From the NCBI GenBank assembly GCA_019925105.1, contig JAHGAU010000011.1, forward strand, positions 682,001 through 746,000: a stretch of DNA of 64,000 nt, read 5' to 3'. Below are positions 11,380 through 22,719 of the stretch, piece after piece. The stretch's first letter is position 1; every line of letters begins with the position of its first letter. The notes beneath the pieces were generated by a model. That model did not search any database. It was not told where the DNA came from and saw only the letters and a program-made list of their open reading frames with translations. Made by a program: the position numbers and the translations under genes. This stretch comes from Niebla homalea. Lineage: Eukaryota; Ascomycota; Lecanoromycetes; Lecanorales; Ramalinaceae.

Positions 11380-12370
11380 AAAATAACAGCCCTTATTCTT
11401 TATACTTTATAAAAAAAAAGTGAAAAAAGAATAATTTATAAACTTATAACGTATATAACCCGTTTTTAATAAATTAATAACCCATTAACACTTAAAAGGC
11501 TAAATAATTATAAATAATAAACAATATTTCTTAATAAAGGATTTTAACTTTTATTATAAAGGCTAAAGTAAGAAGGATAAAAATACTTATTACGGGGAAA
11601 TAAATATTTTACTCATAATTATTATAAATAAAAGATTAAATTTATTTATTTTAAAAAGAATAATTATTTAAAGTAATAAGAATAATAAAATTACTATTAA
11701 TTTTATATTAACTTAAAGTACATTAGGATACCGGTTATTAATTATATAGTACATAAAGAACTCCGGTATTGTTTTAACTGTATTTTAGTAACATTAATAT
11801 TAAATTAAGATTATAATTTTATATTAAAAACAACATAAAAATAAATATAAAAAATAACCGATACCGCGGAAGTTTAAAGGAAGGCAATTAAAATACAAAT
11901 AGGATTATTTACCCAATATTAATATTAAAACCCGAGATTAATAAATTTATAAATATATTTATTATAACGTAAAAAAACAAAAAAAATTAATAATATTGAT
12001 AATAAAATTATTTTAAGAAGTAAAGTTATATTAAAATATAGAATATATAAAAACGATAAAGTTAATTTAAAATAAAATTAAAAATTCATTTAAAAAAAAT
12101 TATAGGTTTATTTAATAAGATTTAACTTAAATTAAAAAATATTAAACCGTAAATATGATTATAGAAAGTAAAATTAAAATATACTTTTAAAATAACGTTT
12201 ATAAATTTTATTTTTTTAAAAAAGGTATAGTACTTAATAGAGTATAAATATAAATAAACTAAGAAATTAAGATAAATCTTAAAATTCCCGTTATTCAAAA
12301 AATTAAAAAAGGGTATTATAAAAAAACTAAAATAAGGAAACAATTTTAAAATTACCCGAGAAATAATCGT
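11380..12370 (+). pseudogene. RIP-degraded LINE ORF2 fragment, family 2, second copy (endonuclease)
   Basis: At about 11530 the plus strand reads KDFNFYYKG, a C-to-T decayed form of the apurinic endonuclease motif GDFNLHH. It is followed by LFILKRIII, SNKNNKITINFIL and, at 11760, NSGIVLTVF, a decayed SDH-type motif. From about 11860 to 12150 it aligns with 4895-5190: both carry a TTAATATTAA tract after a TTTACCC block and then a matching run through TATAACG. This identifies it as a second copy of the same LINE family, 5' and 3' truncated or decayed past recognition. Confidence 0.55.
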
Positions 12371-13937
12371 AAATTTCAGTATTTTATAAGAGTTAAATCG
12401 CTTAAATCTTTAACCTTTAAAATTTAGCCGGTCGAATTCTTCATTATTATAATAACGGTATCTATTTAATAAGGATTACGGGAATATTATATACGTATCT
12501 GCAAATTTATGAACCAGCATATAAGCACTCTGAATATAAGCGAGTAGGTTAAGCAGGTTGAAAATATATCCCCCCTCGCTTAACCTTTAAGCGCTCGCGA
12601 ATATCCGGTTTACTCGTAAGTTTTTTACTTATTTATAAGATTTAATTTTTTTTTTACTTAAGGATTTTTTAATTAAATTTCACCCTTTAATTACCCCCTT
12701 CTTAAAGATAAATTATTAACTTTAAAAGTAACTTTTAATTGAATTAACCGAATCTGTAATTTATATTTAAAAACTCTGAATATTATGGCTTATAGGGGGG
12801 GTTACGGGTATACCCGTTATTAAGAAAGCTTAATTAAAAGAAGTTATAAAAAATCAAAACCGTTAATTTACCGTTTTAACCGTTCCTATTTTAAACTTTT
12901 TTTTACCCGCTTGGGACCGCTCGGAGCGCTCGTAAGTTTTCCGGGATTCTTATATATAATTTATAAGCGATCTAAGTGAATAAATCCCTTTTTCTCGGCT
13001 ACTCGCTCTGAGTAAGTCGCAGATTTGTTAATGCGGTTACCCCTTTTATTATAAAGGTCGACTTATATATTTACCCAATACGTAGCGATATCCTCGTCCT
13101 ATAATAAGGGTTTAATCTTATTATTGGACTTAAGGGTGAAGTTACTATCATTATTATTATAATAACGGTAGTTAACCTTTAAAGGGTCCGCTACGGGGAG
13201 TACTTTACGTATAGGCCCATTAATCAAACGGTATTTATTATTACTTTTAAAGCGAAGTTTATTGTTATAGATTATTATTATATAAAGCAAATAATAAATT
13301 TATAAATAACGATAGAGTTAATAATATTAATTTACGTTTATAACGATATTACTTATGCTATATAGACTATAAAGTTCTATATAAACTATAAAGGTTTCTT
13401 AAATATAAAGGAATTAAAGAATACTTTATAGAGCCGCTTTATAGTAAGTAGAAGCAAGCTTAAAAGTTTATTATTAAGTATAATTTAATCTTTTAAGTAA
13501 AGCTATTACCCGGTTTAAGAACGTAGTTATAGACTTTTAATTTATAGCGGTTTTACGGATATATTTAAGGTAATTAAGTTACTTAATAAAAAGCTAATAT
13601 TTCAAGGTTCCGAATCGAGTTTTAAGTATAAATATTTAGGGTTCTATTATTTTTATTTTTATAAAATAATTATAAGTCTTATTTATAATCTTAAACTGTT
13701 ATTAATTATAAACTTTATTTAGGTTATTAAGCTTTATAAAGCTTAATATAATATACTCTTCAAAGATTCAAAGACTTTATTGCCTTTAATATTACCTATA
13801 ATATAAACGCGATTAATAAAGGCATAAACGTTATTGATACCGTTAAAGTAATTGACTTTTCGAATACGGTATTATTTAGTATTATCCTTCTCTTTTTATT
13901 TATTCTTTTATAATTAAGGTATATTATTAAGGGGTTC
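12371..13937. other. AT-rich decayed DNA with GC-richer patches
   Basis: No intact gene. Two patches keep G and C. Around 12535-12625 a GCGAGTAGGTTAAGC stretch and a partly inverted CTCGCTTAACC stretch lie 30 bases apart, followed by GCGCTCGCGAATATCC. Around 12905-13030 a similar GGAGCGCTCGTAAG and TACTCGCTCTGAGTAAG occur. They may be ends of an unidentified element. The remainder is AT-rich with stops in every frame. Confidence 0.4.
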
Positions 13938-14099
13938 TGTAAACATGGCCCATTTAATAGTATGGTATTTGGGTAGTAAAGTATTAGGGACTCAGCAGGG
14001 CTGATCCTTACCGCTTACCGCTTACCGCGGAACGGGTTCCGTATGCTTGGCGCCCGCACTCACTGTACATTATTCATGCATTTTACTAGGGCTTTCACA
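13938..14099 (+). repeat. 5' LTR of gag-only element
   Basis: Starts TGTAAACATGG and ends GGGCTTTCACA. Its last ~105 bases match the 3' LTR. It contains an extra tandem CTTACCG unit and a GGAACGGGTTCC palindrome that the 3' LTR lacks. Confidence 0.6.
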
Positions 14100-14101
14100 A
14101 T

Positions 14102-15570
14102 TTGGTAGCAATAGCGAGTTCATCTATTTCACAGTACTCATCACCAGGTGATATTAGAGACGCAGACTTCAGACAACGAGTGACACGGGACCACCGTACC
14201 GAGAGTCCCCCACCAACATCCCCTTTGACTAGGTGGCTGACCTTCATCTCATCTCACCCCTTAAACGTCGCAATTATAGGTGACAGACGTTACCCTTTGA
14301 GGCACGCTCCAACGCCTCTGTCAATCGAAGCTGATCGACGGGCTCTCATTGAGGCGGAACACAGTGCGAAGGCCACCAAACAAGCAAGTGTTGAGGACGA
14401 GCCCATTCCACTACCACCCTCAAACCTACCCCTAGAACCCCTACTCAGTGAAGACGATATGCTACAAATCACCATGAGCGAGGAGCAATTCCAGAGGCTC
14501 TTTTGGCTTCAATCCAAACTGCACCAGCAACCGCAGCTACAGCTGCAGCATCCAGAGCCGACAATTCAGGCCCAAAGACATTGGCTTCTTCAATCCCGAC
14601 AATGACAACACTGAGCCGGTGACACATACGAGTGACTCAAGAATCTACCATGACGTATTCTCATTTACTCAACGTTCGAGGATCAAAGAGGTGGATCCCA
14701 GATTTATTGATCAATGTCTACAAGGCAAAGCTGAGGGATGGTATACCAATGAGTTGAGTGGCACTTAAAGAGCTGGGATACATACAAGCATAGAGTTTTG
14801 GATTTCTGAGCTTGAAAATCGATTCAGAGAATCATCTACAGTGGCCCTTCAATAGCTCGTATCACTCCGCTACACCATTGGTGATGTCCCCGCATCTCAA
14901 GAAGCGGGCCAAGTAATGACTGCATACAATCACCATGACGTCCACCTCCGGACGCAGCTCTCTATGCCTACAGCCACCGCAACAATTGCGGATCTCATTC
15001 AACAGATTAACGACATCAAGCACAACTGGTTTGACATGTACAAGCCGTAACCCCCACTCATCAACAAATCGTCCATTTAGCAACTCTCGTCAGCAAGAGC
15101 ATCAGCAAGAACGTCAGCAGTACCCTCACCGCAACTTCAAAAAGGAGGAGGAATACAAGCCAAACCCTCAACCTTGGAAGGGAGGTCCCCACCAATACGT
15201 CAAGAAGGAGGAAGAGCAAGCATATCACGTGAATGGCGACGGTGATATCGAGCTGGACGACGATGACGATGGTAACGAAGATGAAGCACCTTTCGCGGGG
15301 TTCACTACAGTCCTCGAGGAACCCACACCCGAATCACCTGCGACGTCATTGGAGCAAGGCCGCAACGTTGCATTTGCGACACCTACATCAACCAAAACAC
15401 CTACATCAACAAACCAGCAAAACTCCATTCAATCACCATATAAATCACACTCAGCAATCGAAAGTCAATGCCGTATTTGCTTTGAGAAATTCCCCTCCCG
15501 CAATGCACTTCACCAAGATCTTCAGGAAGCTCACTACCATGGAGCCATCCACGACACGGATTATGGATAA
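14102..15570 (+). pseudogene. Broken gypsy-type gag gene
   Basis: An open frame from 14102 to about 14605 (no ATG at its head) encodes a Pro/Ser-rich N-terminus and a Gln-rich segment. A frame change near 14570 leads into a typical fungal gypsy gag core: DIGFFNPDNDN, then SRIYHDVFSFTQR, then a stop in the 14760s. After another shift come FWISELENRF, a stop replacing Gln, and LRYTIGDVPASQEAGQVMTA followed by LRTQLSMPTATA and WFDMYKP. A further frame (14935-15570) contains an acidic Asp/Glu stretch and ends with a CxxC-x12-HxxxxxxH finger-like motif (CRICFEKF onward), possibly replacing the usual CCHC knuckle. At least three lesions make it non-functional as a single protein. Confidence 0.7.
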
Positions 15571-15864
15571 TCCGTCAGTACTCAAGCCGGCAATACCTCG
15601 AACATCACGGATTTGAGCGATTCAGCTCAATTGCAACACTCAAATCCACGACTATTTCCCCGGTGCGATTGCGACAATTGCCCGGGTCGATTTTCCAACT
15701 TTCACATTTCTCAGCATGCACCTATCAACAACCCCTTTACACTATTACCCCTGCGCATGCTCGGCGCTGAGATGGGCGAATATGAGTCCCCGGAACCCCT
15801 TGGTATGCACATCTTTGTTGTTGTTGTTGTTGTTATTGTTGCTCATGGGGCATAAGCCTTTTTT

Positions 15865-16013
15865 GTGAGTGGCAAATTGTTAGCAGGGCTGATCCTTACC
15901 GCTTACCGCATGCTTGGCACCCGCACTCACTGTATATAGCTCACCACCATGCACCTAGATAGATCATTATTCATGTATTACATTATCCATACATTTTACT
16001 AGGGCTCTCACAT
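15865..16013 (+). repeat. 3' LTR of gag-only element
   Basis: Starts TGTGAGTGGC and ends GGGCTCTCACA. It carries a ~30-base segment with TAGATAGATC that is absent from the 5' LTR. A purine-rich GGGGCATAAG lies just upstream at about 15847. Confidence 0.6.
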
Positions 16014-16642
16014 AAAGTGTATGATTCTTAAATAATAGGAGAATGCTCCCAACTACCTAAGGTAATCCGGGTGATCCCCGGGACTACTACTATTAATATA
16101 ATTACATAAGCATTTTATCCTTACTGGAAGGGACAGAATATTATAAATATAATATCCCGTCATAGGTTTTAAAACAGAGTCCTTAAAGTAATATTATTTA
16201 TTGAGGGGTAAGTAAGCTTAAAGAGCGGTAACTTCTCCTTAAAGATTAATATATTTTATATTAAAAGTAATATTGATAACCGTAATAATCTTATTTATTA
16301 TTAGGATTTACTTAAAAAGCGTCTTAATATTAGAGTTATTAATTATTTTTAAAGGCTTTTACTTTATTAATTAAGGTTACGGTATCTTTCTTAAACGAGT
16401 ATTATACTTATCTTTTAACATAAGGTAATAAATAAGGTAATTAAAGGATTTCGTTAAAATGCATTTATAAAGGGTTGATAAATTAAATATTGAAAAGGTC
16501 CGTTTAATACGGTTATTATAAGAGCTATAACGTAAATTGCTTTTAATACTTAATATATTTAAAACTATATTCAAACTATAAATATACGTAGATAACCGTG
16601 AGTTATTACTATTATCTATTATATATTAATAAGTATATAGAT
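16014..16642. other. AT-rich flank of LINE copy A
   Basis: AT-rich, stop-filled DNA. A small GC-richer patch at 16060-16090 contains CCGGGTGATCCCCGGG, a near-palindrome. I see no gene. Confidence 0.4.
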
Positions 16643-16661
16643 AAAATATAGGTTATTGGAG

Positions 16662-18570
16662 ATGGCGACGAACAACGGGACCCCAGAGGTCAGAAACGAT
16701 GCACGCGTATATAGCTTAAGTAATAATAAGGATAATACCTTAAATACGATAGGCGGAAGCGGAATAATAATAAGGGTAAAAAGGGAGGAAGGGCAAACAG
16801 CCCAAGTTAATAAAAACGGTAATAAGTCGTATAAATAACGTGATAAATATAAGATAGAACGGCCTTAAATTAAATAGGGAGTTTATAATTAATAAAATAC
16901 GCGTAAAGGGACGCGTATAACGCATAAAGGTATTATTATAAAAAGTAATAAATAAAAAACGGAGGGGATAAGGATGGTACGCGGGGACGGATAAAAGGTA
17001 AATAAAAGCGTAAAAGGCTTTATTAAATATATATAAACTAAAAAAGAACTAAATAAAAATAGGGAGATATTAAGTAGATAAGAATAAATTATAAAAAGAA
17101 ATAATTATTAAATACGTAAGGGAAAAGTAAAAAAAAAAGGAAACGGTAAAAGTATTAAAAGGTTTCTTTATAATTATATAGAAGGATATTACGTTAAAGA
17201 CCTGGCTGATACTATAAATCGGGCTATAAAAAATAAGAGATTTTTATATAAAAGCGGGGAGAAGTTTAAGGGAGTTAAAGAGGTTATATAAAGCTTAAAA
17301 GGCGGTAATAAAGGCATTAACGGACGGAAATAAAAAGAAATAAAAAGGATATATATAAAATAAAAGAACGATAAAAGAAACTTTAAAAAAAAGAACGGGG
17401 ATAAACTAAATAATAAAAGCCGTAAAAGCGGTACCGGCGTTAATAATAAAGGAAATAAAAGTAAAAAAGAAAGCAGTAATATTAAAAAAAATAAAAATAA
17501 TAATTATATAATTATCAGGCGAGGAAAAAAGGAATATAATAATAAAAACGAACCCGTTATAATTAATAAAAACGTTTAAAGTAATAAAAAAACTATTAAT
17601 AAAACAGATTATTACGGTACGTAAGTTATAAAACGGGGATATCCTTTTTAATATAGCCTTATTAAAGGCGAGGGAAAAGCTAAAAAAGTTAAAAGGATAA
17701 ACCAATAAAAAAGGGTATAAAACGGTAAAAGTATTAAGGTAATCTTTTATTATCGCGGTAAACGGGATATACTTAATAAGGTTTATAAGGGAGGAAGGGG
17801 AAGTTACTTTAAAACGGATGGAAAAAAAGAATATAGTTTTTTACCTTAGGCTGGAGATTATTAATTATAGCCTCCCCGTTATAATAAAAAAACTAAACGC
17901 CTTTAATTATATAAAGAAATACTTTACGGTTATCTTAAACGTAACGTTAATAAGGATATATAATAATATCCTTAATAAAGGGGTAATAAAGGGTGGGTTT
18001 TTTAAGTTAATAAGACCTTAAGACCAGGTAACGGATATTTATTAATACTTTAAATATTAAAGATACGGATATATTATTACGAGGTACCTTAATAATATAA
18101 AATATACAATATATATTAAAAAATATAATACATATAAATATATTGGCTTAATAATAAAAAACTTAACGAAGAACACGTTAAAATATATGGTATATAATAA
18201 TAATAATTACTTAATATAAAACTTATAATATATAATAAAAACGAAGGAAACTTAACATAAGAAGATTAAGATAACGGTTAAGGTTTAACGTTATAACTTA
18301 TATAAACTTAAATTAATAAAATAATTAAAAATAATCTTAAAACGTAAACGGAGCCTATTAAATAAAAAAGGGTAAAGCGTAATAATTAATAATATAAAAA
18401 AGAAAAAGTTTATAACGATATTAACCTTTAAAGCCGGCCGTCTGATCGGGATTATTATTATAATAAAAAGATTAAAATAAATAATACTTAACCTTAAGGA
18501 AAGATTATTTATATAAATAAAAGTTAATAAGGAAAACCCGATAAATATTAATATTTAATATACTTACGCT
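16662..18570 (+). pseudogene. LINE copy A ORF1 remnant (Gag-like, zinc knuckle)
   Basis: It begins ATGGCGACGAACAACGGG and stays open for about 58 codons before the first stop. Later, 17750-18020 reads NGIYLIRFIREEG and a downstream open stretch. At about 18040 comes YFKYQRYGYI, the C-to-T decayed image of a CFKCQRYGHI zinc knuckle. It is followed by further decayed Cys-pair positions to about 18230 and a Lys-rich tail. Nucleic-acid-binding ORF1 proteins of Tad-type elements have this layout. Many stops are present. Confidence 0.7.
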
Positions 18571-18589
18571 TTTAAGGGTAATATAATAT

Positions 18590-21500
18590 AATATATATAA
18601 GGAAATAATTAAAGTTATAATACCGATATTCGGATTTAAGGAAATAAAAGATATTGATATTATAATGATATAGGAGCTATTATATAATCCGTATACTTAC
18701 TTTTCAATTAACCCGGGAGATAATTTTTACCTAATCTTTAAAAGTAATAAAATGACGTAGATATACTTCTTTATTAATAAAAGGTTAAATATAAATAATT
18801 AAAACGTTATTTATTATAAAAGGAATTTATATATAATCCGGATCGTATAAAAAAAGGATATTAAAAATACTTTAAATATTTATAATATATATAATCCGTT
18901 ACCGGTTAATAAGAAAAAACCCTTTACGATCCCGTTACTTAAGGATATTATAACCGTATCCGGTAAATACCTTTTAATAAAAAACTTTAATTTTTATTAT
19001 ATTTAATAAAATAAGGACGGTCATATAATTAATTATATTGAATTTAAGGAGTTATTAATAACTATTATACGGTTTAATTTTATATTATTAACGCTAAAAA
19101 AGGCTATTATATAAGAAAGCCGTAAACTTAAGATTACGATTAACTTAATATTTAGCTTAAAAGGTATTATTAACTTAATTATAATATACGGACCCTAAAA
19201 GGACTTAAAATACGGTTTAAACTATATCTTAATATAAATAACCTTAAACTGGTTTATTAATGCGATTCTGCCCTTACCGTTTAAATAAGCATAAAAAATA
19301 ATTAAAGAAGCCGAGATATTAATAAAAATAATAAAAATAATATTTTAATTAATAGAACGTCCCCGGTTTAATAATAAAGAATAAATCGATTATTTTATAA
19401 AACGGATAATAAAGGCTTTAAATAAAGTAATTAACGTTATAATCTTAATAATAAAGTTATCTTAAAGAGTTAAAACTTATTAAAATAAAAAATATATAAA
19501 GATAATTATAAAGGTAAAAACGTTTATAAAGTAAACTATTAAATATAAAAACCGGGAAACGTTTTAACGGTTAAAAAAAACGTAAAAAAAAAAGAAAAAA
19601 ATTATCCGGAAGGTTAAGTAAATATACTTCCGGGTTATAATATATAATTTGGCGGTTTCCTTTTATAATATTTAAAAGTTAATAAAATACAATAAGGAAC
19701 GGAATAAAAAACTTAAATTTATCCTTAAGTTTTTACCCTTAAAAAGATTAAACGGTACAGTAATAAATACCTTTAACGGCAAAATTAAGGCTTTTAAAGG
19801 GGCGTTTTTTCTTCCGTTATTGGAAGTTAACTTAATAAATATTAATAATACGGTATATCTTAAATTAATAATAATAAATAAAGTAATAACTTAAGAAATA
19901 ATAATTAAGGTAATTAATAAATTAAAAAAGGATAAGGCCTTTAAATCCAATAATATATTAAATAGGTTCTTATCTATAATAACGTTATTATTTAAAAAGG
20001 TCTTTATTTACTTATTTTAAGCTTATTTTAATATAGGATATTACCTTTATAGATTTAAGGAGGCTAAGATAATTATCCTTAAGAAGCCGGTTAAGTTAAA
20101 TTACTTAAAAATAAAGTCGTATAAACCTATAATATTCCTTTATATATTAAGGAAGGCTTTAAAAACGGTAATTATAAAAATTTTAAATAATTATATAAAA
20201 GGATATAAGTTACTCCCCGATTAATAAATAAAAGTAAAAAGAGGACGGTCGACGGAGACGGCTCTTAAAAACTTAATTAATAATATATATATGGTATAAG
20301 GCTATAGGAAGAAATATATCGTAAGTTTTCTTTCCTTAAATATTATAAAAACGTTTAATAAAATAAATTATTAAAAATTACTATATAATTTATAGAAAAA
20401 AGGGGGTTTATTTTTCTTTATAAATTAAATAGAAAGTTTCTTAAGTAATTAAGTAACGTTAATTAACTTAAAACAGAAAATAAGTATAATAAAACCCGTA
20501 ATAATAGGGATTCCCTAAGGGTTATTTATCTTTTTAATCTTATTCCTATTCTTTAATGGCTTATTTATTAAAGACTTAATGAAGTTAAAATAGAAGGTCT
20601 AAATAAAAGGCTTTATTAATAATATTTACCTTTTAATTTATAATACGTTTATTTATATAAATTATTTAAAGCTAAAATAAGTTTATAAAGTTTACTTATA
20701 ATAAATAAAGATATATAAGGCCTAGTTTACCCCGTATAAATATAAACTTATTTATATAATAAGGAGCCTGAAGTTATACGATATAATAACTATAATAGAC
20801 TTAAGTAATATAATAATAAAACCGGAAGCCAGTATTAAGGTATTTAACTTATAAATCAATAAGAAATTAGATTAAAAGGATTATATAAAAAAAGTCCAAA
20901 AGAAAATAATTTCATAAGAAAAAGGCCTTATTTACTTTACGGTATTAACGTAAAAAACTACTTTATAAAAAATTAGAACTATTTATTAAGCGGTTATAAA
21001 GTTTATAATAATATACGTAATAATTATTTAATATATACCCGAAGGTACGCTTAAATATAAGAAAGAGCCTATCTAATAATTATAAAAGGTTTAAAACCGA
21101 TATTTAAGAATAATAAATAAAGTATATAAAACGACTCCCGTCTTAATATTAAAATCCGAAATCTTTATATTATTAATAAAGCTAACCTTAAATTAAATAA
21201 TTATTTAAGTGAAACTTAAAAAGGATATAAACTTAACTACGTTAATAGGAAATGAACGTATTTACCAGAACTATAAAAAACCTTAAATAAGAAAGTATAG
21301 AAAAACGGCACTTATTTTCCTTACGGAAATTAAATTAAAGTAAATTAAAAAAGAAATTGACCTAACTTATATTTAAGAAGTTAACGTAAAAATATATAAA
21401 TTTTTATTTAAAGTAAAAACGGCAGAAGAAAAAAAGGTTATAAGGGTAAAATTAATAGTAATTACCCTATAAATTATAAGGAAATAAATAAAGCGTTAAT

Positions 21501-22380
21501 ATAGATATAAAGAATTAATCCCTTAAGGGCGACGGTATTTAACGCTGGATAATAATAAAATTATTAATAAATATCTTTAACGTTACGGGATTATAAAGAA
21601 AGGCAATAACGTATTAATAATTTAACTCCGGATAAATAAGAATAACTTAATTTACTTCCTTTTTATTATATATACCGGTAGCCGGATTAACGTTAATTAT
21701 AAATATAAATAATGAAAATAAAACGCTATATACGTATTAATCTTTTATTTACTATTTAAGGAATTTAAACTAAGATTAATTAAAAGGATAAAAATTAATA
21801 ATTATCGTTAAATACTTATTAATAAAAAAAGTATTAAGGCGGTTATTAAATTTATAATAATTACGGGCTTATTATTATAGTTTAACTTAATTAAAGAAAT
21901 AAAAAAAGTGGTTAAGGATTTAATTAAGAAATCTCGCCGCCGATTTAAAAATAAAAAGTAACGGCGGGAAAACTATACTTAATAAGGGGTTAAAGGGGCT
22001 ATAAATACCAGGGCGGCGTAAAAAATAATACTATATCGGTTAATAAAATTATATAAATAAAATAATAATAATATATATATCGGTAAAAATATTTAATAAT
22101 ATAATCGGAATTCTGAAATTTTAATATTAAATAGACCCATAAAATAACGGAAAAGCAATAAATTTAAGGGTAACCCTTAAGTGGATTTAATCGTAATATT
22201 ATAGGTTTTCTTAAAAAAAACATATAAATAAATTCTTATTCTTTAAATAACCGTAAATACTCTTAGCCTTTAAGACGTAAGTAGAAACTGGGTAAATACC
22301 GGTTTTTATTCCTAACGTTATAGATATCGGGTTTTTTACGGTTATTAGTAAGGTTAAATAGCCGAGTATTAAAGAACGCC
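18590..22380 (+). pseudogene. LINE copy A ORF2 remnant (endonuclease, RT, C-terminal domain)
   Basis: Readable blocks in order are as follows. Endonuclease: DIDIIMIQELLYNPYTYF at about 18650 (decayed IQEP motif), KNFNFYY at about 18980 (decayed GDFNLHH) and INLIF to KYGLNYILI at 19140-19240 (decayed SDHLPI). Reverse transcriptase: a GIP-stop-GLFIFLILFLFFNG block near 20505-20555 (decayed GIPQGSPLSPILF) and GFINNIYLLIYNTF at about 20610, the F-x-DD catalytic box with Asp changed to Asn by G-to-A. The C-terminal region near 21615 reads LTPDK then NLIYFLFYIYTGS, where Tad-type elements have the LRTGK domain and a Cys/His cluster. No intact frame remains. Confidence 0.75.
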
Positions 22381-22440
22381 GGAATTAGCTTAGCTAGATC
22401 CGTAGTATAAATCAATCAATCAATCAATCAAAATATAGGT

Positions 22441-22629
22441 TCATATAATAGGTATGCAACGTATTCATTGATTCAGTTATCTAGGTGTGTGTAGGAAGAG
22501 TAAATCTATCTCCAAAGGATCCCGGCCGTTCTGAGATATACGGCTAGGTACTCTAATATATATAATACTTCTAAGTTAATACGTATATACATTAAATAAT
22601 ACTATAAAGAGTCATTAATACTTTAATAC
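22441..22629 (-). repeat. Copia 3' LTR
   Basis: Matches 34470-34655 along its length, including GGAAGAGTAAAT, ATCTCCAAAGGATCCCGGCC, AGATATACGGC and TATATATAATACTTCT. The two LTRs differ almost only by C/T and G/A transitions, so their divergence reflects RIP rather than age alone. Confidence 0.8.
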
Positions 22630-22719
22630 TCCCTTTAATAATAATAATAATAATACCGGTGATTTACCTTATCCATTATCACTTATCCTTTAATATAATA
22701 TATAAGCTTAATAGCTTAC

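Larger units (their letters stand above)
13938..16013 (+). mobile_element. Gag-only, non-autonomous gypsy-type LTR retrotransposon
   Basis: Two direct repeats (13938-14099 and 15865-16013) begin TGT and end ACA. They share GCAGGGCTGATCCTTACCGC, a TATGCTTGGC then CCCGCACTCACTGTA core, and TTTTACTAGGGCT before CACA. Between them lies about 1.77 kb of normal-GC DNA carrying a broken gag gene and no protease, reverse transcriptase or integrase. Directly after the 5' LTR, TTTGGTAGCAATAGCGAG is in the primer-binding-site position. The shared LTR core is clear, but the extreme 5' LTR bases differ between copies. I could not match a 5-bp target duplication. It is far less C-to-T mutated than its surroundings, so it is either younger or was never duplicated. 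Confidence 0.7.
16655..22429 (+). mobile_element. Full-length RIP-inactivated Tad1-type LINE, copy A
   Basis: A non-LTR retrotransposon of about 5.8 kb flanked by a perfect 12-bp target duplication AAAATATAGGTT (16643-16654 and 22430-22441). It ends in a short AATC-type microsatellite tail instead of poly(A). The two-ORF layout is readable through transition mutations (see ORF1 and ORF2 entries). Stops sit where Gln codons are expected (GIPQG became GIP-stop-G near 20505), the signature of C-to-T change. It lies directly beside the copia element: the 12-bp duplication includes the copia TAGGT target duplication, so copy A inserted after copia. Confidence 0.88.

Noticed and set aside
22411..22429. 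CRISPR-like or satellite array of AATC repeats
   Set aside because: The four-base repeat recurs at the 3' end of each LINE copy and is the retrotransposition tail.
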